Shown piece by piece: positions 16,539 to 19,297 of a stretch of 19,297 bases of DNA (the first letter of the stretch is position 1; every line of letters begins with the position of its first letter). The position numbers and the translations under genes are program-made. The DNA comes from Bergeyella zoohelcum (GTDB lineage Bacteria; Bacteroidota; Bacteroidia; Flavobacteriales; Weeksellaceae). The notes under the pieces were generated by a model that ran no database searches, had not been told where the DNA came from, and was given only the letters and a program-made list of their open reading frames with translations. The stretch spans positions 1-19,297 of the forward strand of contig JAUNHO010000005.1 of assembly GCA_030523905.1 (NCBI GenBank), in the 5' to 3' direction.

Positions 16539-16541
16539 ACA
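16534..16541. repeat. 8-bp target site duplication, toxin-side copy
   Basis: ATCATACA directly abuts the left end of the element at 16542. It includes the toxin start codon (CAT at 16536-16538 on the plus strand) and is identical to 16798-16805. Confidence 0.85.
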
Positions 16542-16797
16542 ACCTGTTGTGCATTTAGAACATTGTTTTACTTAAAGTAAGCGTTAGCGTTTTTGTTTAG
16601 CTTCAAAAATTTTAAATAAAAAACTTGTTTATCCTTGCGTTATTTTTTTCAACGCAAAGAGAAACAAAGAAAATATGAACAAATTACCCGATAATTTATG
16701 ATAAACAAAGCCACTTCGTTTATTTTAGAAATACAATTATATGATATATGATTAAATATCAATAACATATGAAATCCTTTATAAATGCACAAGGGGT
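16542..16797. mobile_element. 256-bp MITE-like non-coding element inside a toxin-antitoxin operon
   Basis: The element is bounded by terminal inverted repeats, ACCTGTTGTGCATTTA (16542-16557) and the complement of ACCCCTTGTGCATTTA (16782-16797), matching at 14 of 16 positions. It is flanked on both sides by ATCATACA. It has no coding frame of note, so it would need a transposase supplied elsewhere. Inside it TTGCGTT (16635-16641) and AACGCAA (16651-16657) form a hairpin. Its left 140 bp resemble, with about 51 bp extra, the sequence at 17946-18036 in reverse orientation. An 8-bp duplication is made by several IS families (ISL3, IS66, IS1595 and IS256 among them). The parent is unknown. No TAnnTTTG element pointing at the toxin was seen within it. 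Confidence 0.85.
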
Positions 16798-16805
16798 ATC
16801 ATACA
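16798..16805. repeat. 8-bp target site duplication, antitoxin-side copy
   Basis: ATCATACA directly follows the right end of the element. It includes the antitoxin stop codon (TCA at 16799-16801 on the plus strand). On the minus strand the duplicated block contains ATGA, the original stop/start overlap of the two genes. Confidence 0.85.
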
Positions 16806-17020
16806 GACAGAATTTTTGATTTTAGTTCCGAAAATGTTACCTCTCTTCCCTTTTCTGCACTCGCCTTATTGATTTTATCCAAAAACTCTTCTTTGGTCAT
16901 TTGGGTTGGGTCTTTTTTCTCACGAATAATTACTTTTTTCGCCTTGAATTTCTTCAAAAGAGTTTCAAAGAATGGAATATCTTCAGAGTTGATTTCTGCA
17001 CTTATGGTTGCTATATTCAT
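16799..17020 (-). CDS. Putative antitoxin of the disrupted YoeB locus
   Basis: The 73-residue acidic/basic protein begins MNIATISAEINSEDIPFFE and continues with a helical, charged C-terminal half (MTKEEFLDKINKASAEKGREVTF). This layout, a short beta-like start followed by a flexible helical tail, fits the small antitoxins that precede RelE/YoeB-type toxins in Bacteroidota. It lacks a recognisable Phd/YefM DNA-binding pattern, so family membership is uncertain. The main support is position: removing the 256-bp element and one target copy leaves its TGA stop overlapping the toxin ATG as ATGA. An upstream TTG (17059) would add 13 residues but overlaps promoter elements, so the ATG at 17020 is preferred. 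The frame is intact. Confidence 0.75.
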   Translation of the reverse strand: MNIATISAEINSEDIPFFETLLKKFKAKKVIIREKKDPTQMTKEEFLDKINKASAEKGREVTFSELKSKILSV

Positions 17021-17036
17021 ATTAAAATATTTTAGG

Positions 17037-17064
17037 CAAAGGTAGAAAAAAAAGCCCAAAGATA
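17037..17064 (-). promoter_or_regulatory. Two stacked -7 elements before the antitoxin
   Basis: On the minus strand TATCTTTG (17064-17057) and TACCTTTG (17044-17037) both match TAnnTTTG and are 20 bp apart. The nearer one predicts a transcript starting near 17030, about 10 bases before the ATG at 17020. Neither has a clear -33 TTG. Confidence 0.45.
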
Positions 17065-17112
17065 GACTCTTCGCTTCATTAGATTTCGTTCAGAAGGACA
17101 AATAATACTAAT

Positions 17113-17144
17113 AAAAAAGCCCCCTCTTGGCTGAGGAGACTTTT
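17113..17144 (-). terminator. Rho-independent terminator after the DUF4198-like gene
   Basis: On the minus strand AAAAGTCTCCTC (17144-17133) pairs with GAGGGGGCTTTT (17126-17115) across a 6-base loop, with two G-U pairs, and runs into a T-tract. The plus-strand version has mismatches instead, which indicates the minus strand is the functional direction. It separates the secreted-protein gene from the antitoxin. Confidence 0.85.
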
Positions 17145-17163
17145 ATTATAAAAAAACAATAAC

Positions 17164-17862
17164 TTACTGAACATCAACTAAATAAGTAATCATTTTGTAA
17201 TCAGTATCATATTCTTGCCCGTTGTGCGTACCATTTACCTTTTCAGAAAAAGGATATTCTACCAAATACTTCCCTTTCCAAAGCGGGTTGAAAGTAGCGT
17301 CTCCATTTTCGTTGGTTCTCAAAGTCATTTCCCAGCCATTATCTGCTTTTATTACAGATTTTTCCTTTGCCACTGCCTTACCTTGTTTGTACAGCTTCAA
17401 CGCTTTCGTTTCTTTTACCTGTGGAACAAGCGTATTCATACCTATTTGTACAGGCTCTGCACCGAATATTTTTTCGGAAGAAGCCCCTTTGCTACCCACA
17501 TTCACAAATGCTACAGACTGATAAGTAATCTTCATTTTTCTGTGGGTATCTTTCACCAAATGATTAACGCTAATGGTATAAACTCCCTTTTCATCGGTGT
17601 TGAAAATCCCTGAATAATACTTCTCTTGCTGGGTTTTATCCAAAATAAACTCCTTGCCAGACGGAGACACTACCTTGATTTTAATGTCTTTGATGTCTGA
17701 AAACCATTTTGCCGTAGGTGTAGGGCTATCCAACTCACCGAAGAATACCTTTACCTCGTGTTTTTGGTTTTGCGAAGCCGTAGATTTTGTTTCTAGCCAA
17801 ACCGTATGTGCCTGAACCAATGCAAATAAGCACACTGCCAACAAATTAAATATTGATTTCAT
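17164..17862 (-). CDS. Secreted DUF4198-like protein
   Basis: The 232-residue product begins MKSIFNLLAVCLFALVQA, a clear signal peptide, with likely cleavage before HTVWLETKS. The mature part looks like beta-sandwich domains: EVKVFFGELDSP, IKVVSPSGKEFIL, GVYTISVNHL, and a second half with GWEMTLRTNENGDATFNPLWKGKYLVEYPF. This pattern matches DUF4198/NikM-like periplasmic proteins, some of which have been linked to metal or nickel uptake; I cannot confirm a ligand. If cleavage is as predicted, the mature chain starts with histidine. The ATG at 17862 is preferred over an upstream TTG (17889) because the signal peptide begins there and a -7 element overlaps the TTG. It appears to be a single-gene unit ended by the hairpin at 17113-17144. 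Confidence 0.8.
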   Translation of the reverse strand: MKSIFNLLAVCLFALVQAHTVWLETKSTASQNQKHEVKVFFGELDSPTPTAKWFSDIKDIKIKVVSPSGKEFILDKTQQEKYYSGIFNTDEKGVYTISVNHLVKDTHRKMKITYQSVAFVNVGSKGASSEKIFGAEPVQIGMNTLVPQVKETKALKLYKQGKAVAKEKSVIKADNGWEMTLRTNENGDATFNPLWKGKYLVEYPFSEKVNGTHNGQEYDTDYKMITYLVDVQ

Positions 17863-17886
17863 TTCTAAATAAATTTTATTACTGGG

Positions 17887-17894
17887 CAAATTTA
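17887..17894 (-). promoter_or_regulatory. Candidate -7 element for the DUF4198-like gene
   Basis: The minus strand reads TAAATTTG (TAnnTTTG), placing the transcription start near 17880, some 18 bases before the ATG at 17862. Decayed element DNA begins about 50 bp further upstream. Confidence 0.5.
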
Positions 17895-17945
17895 CAGAAT
17901 CTATTTTTATTTATTATGAATCTAAAATATGATTTTTAGCAGATA

Positions 17946-18036
17946 TTTTATTCAAATTTTCTTTGTTTTGCTTTGCGTTGAAAAAATAACGCAAGGATAA
18001 ACAAAAAGTTTTCATTGTTCTAAATGCACAACAGGT
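17946..18036. mobile_element. Shorter, decayed copy of the 256-bp element (inverted)
   Basis: TAAATGCACAACAGGT at 18021-18036 is the exact complement of the left terminal repeat at 16542-16557, and the 22 bp 18016-18037 match 16541-16562 exactly. Bases 17971-18004 match 16625-16659 apart from one T in a run, including the TTGCGTT/AACGCAA hairpin. Weaker similarity extends to about 17946. About 51 bp present in the first copy are missing, and no second terminal repeat was found, so this copy is deleted or worn at one end. Confidence 0.75.
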
Positions 18037-18049
18037 TTCTATAAAAAAC

Positions 18050-19189
18050 TTATCTAATACGGATAGCCCATTTTGTATTTATCATTACGATATAATCCAT
18101 ATCTGGAATACTGTAACCACTATGCTGCAACACAATATTTCTTACACGGTAAATAGCCTCACCTATCCCCATATTACTAATTAATCTAGAACCATTCATA
18201 CCAGATTGTATATTTATATTTTCTCCAGTAGAATAATCTGCAAGACCATCATATGTTCCTATGGTTTCATCGCTATTACTATCGCTCTCTCGGTTTCTAG
18301 AATTTACTCCCAAAGCATAAATATTATTGGCTACTACTCCAAAATCTGCAGAAAAACGGGTAGCAGATTCAAGCCAAGAAACCGTACTTTTATTTATAGG
18401 CGACACACTAGCTGGTGTATCAGGTACGGTATCCTTATCATAAGCAGAGATAAAAGTCATTTTCCCTGTATATCTCAATCCATTGGCTCTACAAGTAGCT
18501 ATTCCATCAGGTAAAATCCAAGTAGCCCCTACGGTAGAAGCATCACAAGTAGGAGTAGCTGATGAAAGTGGTGCATACCTACCAGCACCTTGTAGGTAGG
18601 CTGGCTCCCATTTAGTCCCTGTCCAAGTTAGCATCTGTGGTGCAGTAGCCCCCATTTGGTTAAGGTCTTCGGCTAGAATAGTAGCATTAGCTATTTTATT
18701 TGTGGTAACAGCATTGTCTGCTATGCCTAGTGTAATGTTTTTTAGGGCGGCATCGGTGCCATCACTCACGGTAATGCCATCGCCGGTAATGGTTCCGGTA
18801 GTAGTAGCCCCTGCACTAGCCCCTGCACCTAGTTTAGCCCATTTAGCAGCGGTAGCATCGTAATAATAGAAACCTTTACCAGTCCCTGTAAAAGTTCCGC
18901 TGTCGGTATCTGCTACCTCATCTGTTACATAGACCAAAGTAGATTCTGTAAATGCATTACCTGCATTATTGGCCCCTGTGGTCATTGCAATCACTGCGGC
19001 TTTGTTTAGTCTTGGTATCAAAACCCCTTCTTTGGCTGTGCCGTCTGTCTTGTAGGCATCTATCTGGAAAGTTGCCTCGGGAGTCTCGGTATTCACAGAT
19101 ACCTTACCACTGTGTCTTTCTACACCTGTAAATTGTGCATTAGCAAATCCTATTGCCAATAATCCCACAAAAACTAATGTTTGTCTCAT
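18050..19189 (-). CDS. Secreted surface-type protein of unknown function
   Basis: From the ATG at 19189 the 379-residue product starts MRQTLVFVGLLAIGFANAQ, a signal peptide probably cleaved after ANA or NAQ. Next comes VSVNTETPEATFQIDA, a motif common at the start of Bacteroidota cell-surface or tail-fibre-like proteins. A low-complexity Gly/Thr/Ala region follows (SGTFTGTGKGFYYYD, GAGASAGATTTGTITGDGI, NAVTTNKIANATILAEDLN). The C-terminal half (about 210-379) is a distinct domain with two cysteines and the ending MDYIVMINTKWAIRIR. No type IX secretion C-terminal domain is recognised. An upstream frame extension to 19234 would place residues before the signal peptide and is unlikely. No clear promoter was seen between it and the hairpin at 19233. 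Confidence 0.75.
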   Translation of the reverse strand: MRQTLVFVGLLAIGFANAQFTGVERHSGKVSVNTETPEATFQIDAYKTDGTAKEGVLIPRLNKAAVIAMTTGANNAGNAFTESTLVYVTDEVADTDSGTFTGTGKGFYYYDATAAKWAKLGAGASAGATTTGTITGDGITVSDGTDAALKNITLGIADNAVTTNKIANATILAEDLNQMGATAPQMLTWTGTKWEPAYLQGAGRYAPLSSATPTCDASTVGATWILPDGIATCRANGLRYTGKMTFISAYDKDTVPDTPASVSPINKSTVSWLESATRFSADFGVVANNIYALGVNSRNRESDSNSDETIGTYDGLADYSTGENINIQSGMNGSRLISNMGIGEAIYRVRNIVLQHSGYSIPDMDYIVMINTKWAIRIR

Positions 19190-19232
19190 TTGTTGATTTT
19201 TATTATGATTAATATTGATTATATACAAAAAC

Positions 19233-19276
19233 ACACGAAAGCATACGCTCCAGCTTATGAGCGTATGCTTTCGTGT
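19233..19276 (-). terminator. Perfect 18-bp hairpin, terminator of a gene to the right
   Basis: ACACGAAAGCATACGCTC (19233-19250) is exactly complementary to 19259-19276, with an 8-base loop. On the minus strand the stem is followed by GTTTTTG, so it most likely ends a leftward gene lying outside the window. The plus-strand side has no T-run. Confidence 0.8.
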
Positions 19277-19297
19277 AATATTTAGAAGTATAATATC

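Noticed and set aside
16785..17045. 86-codon plus-strand frame opposite the antitoxin
   Set aside because: It crosses the end of the inserted element and the target duplication, so it is a by-product of the insertion and antisense to the antitoxin.
17206..17521. Plus-strand frames opposite the DUF4198-like gene
   Set aside because: The minus-strand frame has a clear signal peptide, promoter match and terminator; the opposite frames have none of these.
16542..18036. The two inverted element copies as the arms of an invertible (phase-variable) segment
   Set aside because: The copies differ in length and only part of each matches; no recombinase gene is nearby, and the TSD analysis explains copy one as a simple insertion at the antitoxin/toxin junction.
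19233..19276. Long perfect hairpin as an integron attC site or CRISPR repeat
   Set aside because: There is only one copy in view, no integrase or spacer array, and the minus-strand T-run fits an ordinary terminator.

Overview
The window looks like a chromosomal segment of a low-GC member of the Bacteroidota, most likely a flavobacterium of the Chryseobacterium/Riemerella/Bergeyella group (Weeksellaceae). The evidence is the divergent Bacteroidota-type FtsL next to rsmH and ftsI, the short PabB and PabC forms, the ClpC, Gfo/Idh and SufS sequences, the near absence of Shine-Dalgarno sequences, and repeated matches to the Bacteroidota -7 promoter element TAnnTTTG a short distance before start codons. 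The genus assignment is inference. No tRNA, rRNA or CRISPR array was seen.

Layout. (1) 1-3049, minus strand: start of the division and cell-wall cluster, rsmH > ftsL-like > ftsI. ftsI runs off the left edge. The mraZ gene that usually leads this cluster is not present. (2) 3050-3372: a divergent intergenic region. (3) 3373-4764, plus: alpha/beta hydrolase and the ribosome-assembly GTPase EngB. (4) 4795-5520, minus: a polytopic membrane protein. (5) 5571-7122, plus: pabB and pabC for p-aminobenzoate (folate) synthesis. (6) 7109-9860, minus: a compact operon of a small membrane protein, a GT4 glycosyltransferase, SufE and a GT9 (heptosyltransferase-like) glycosyltransferase. (7) 10008-14727, plus: clpC, a Gfo/Idh/MocA sugar-type dehydrogenase and sufS, ended by a strong bidirectional hairpin. 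(8) 14780-16135, minus: a TPR protein. (9) 16256-17020, minus: a broken toxin-antitoxin locus. (10) 17164-19189, minus: two secreted proteins with signal peptides, then a perfect 18-bp hairpin that ends a gene lying beyond the right edge.

The most notable structure is the toxin-antitoxin locus. A 256-bp element (16542-16797) with 16-bp imperfect terminal inverted repeats and a perfect 8-bp target duplication, ATCATACA, sits exactly in what was an ATGA stop/start overlap between the antitoxin and a YoeB-type toxin. The duplication copied the junction, so both reading frames survived but are now about 260 bp apart. The toxin gene also carries an apparent one-base insertion near its 3' end that removes the conserved C-terminal His-Tyr. 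A shorter, decayed copy of the same element lies inverted at about 17946-18036.

The two suf genes (sufE at 8.1-8.5 kb, sufS at 13.5-14.7 kb) encode partners in sulfur mobilisation for Fe-S clusters but lie in separate transcription units. Three genes (the GT4, the GT9 and the WlbA-like dehydrogenase) point to surface polysaccharide or LPS synthesis.
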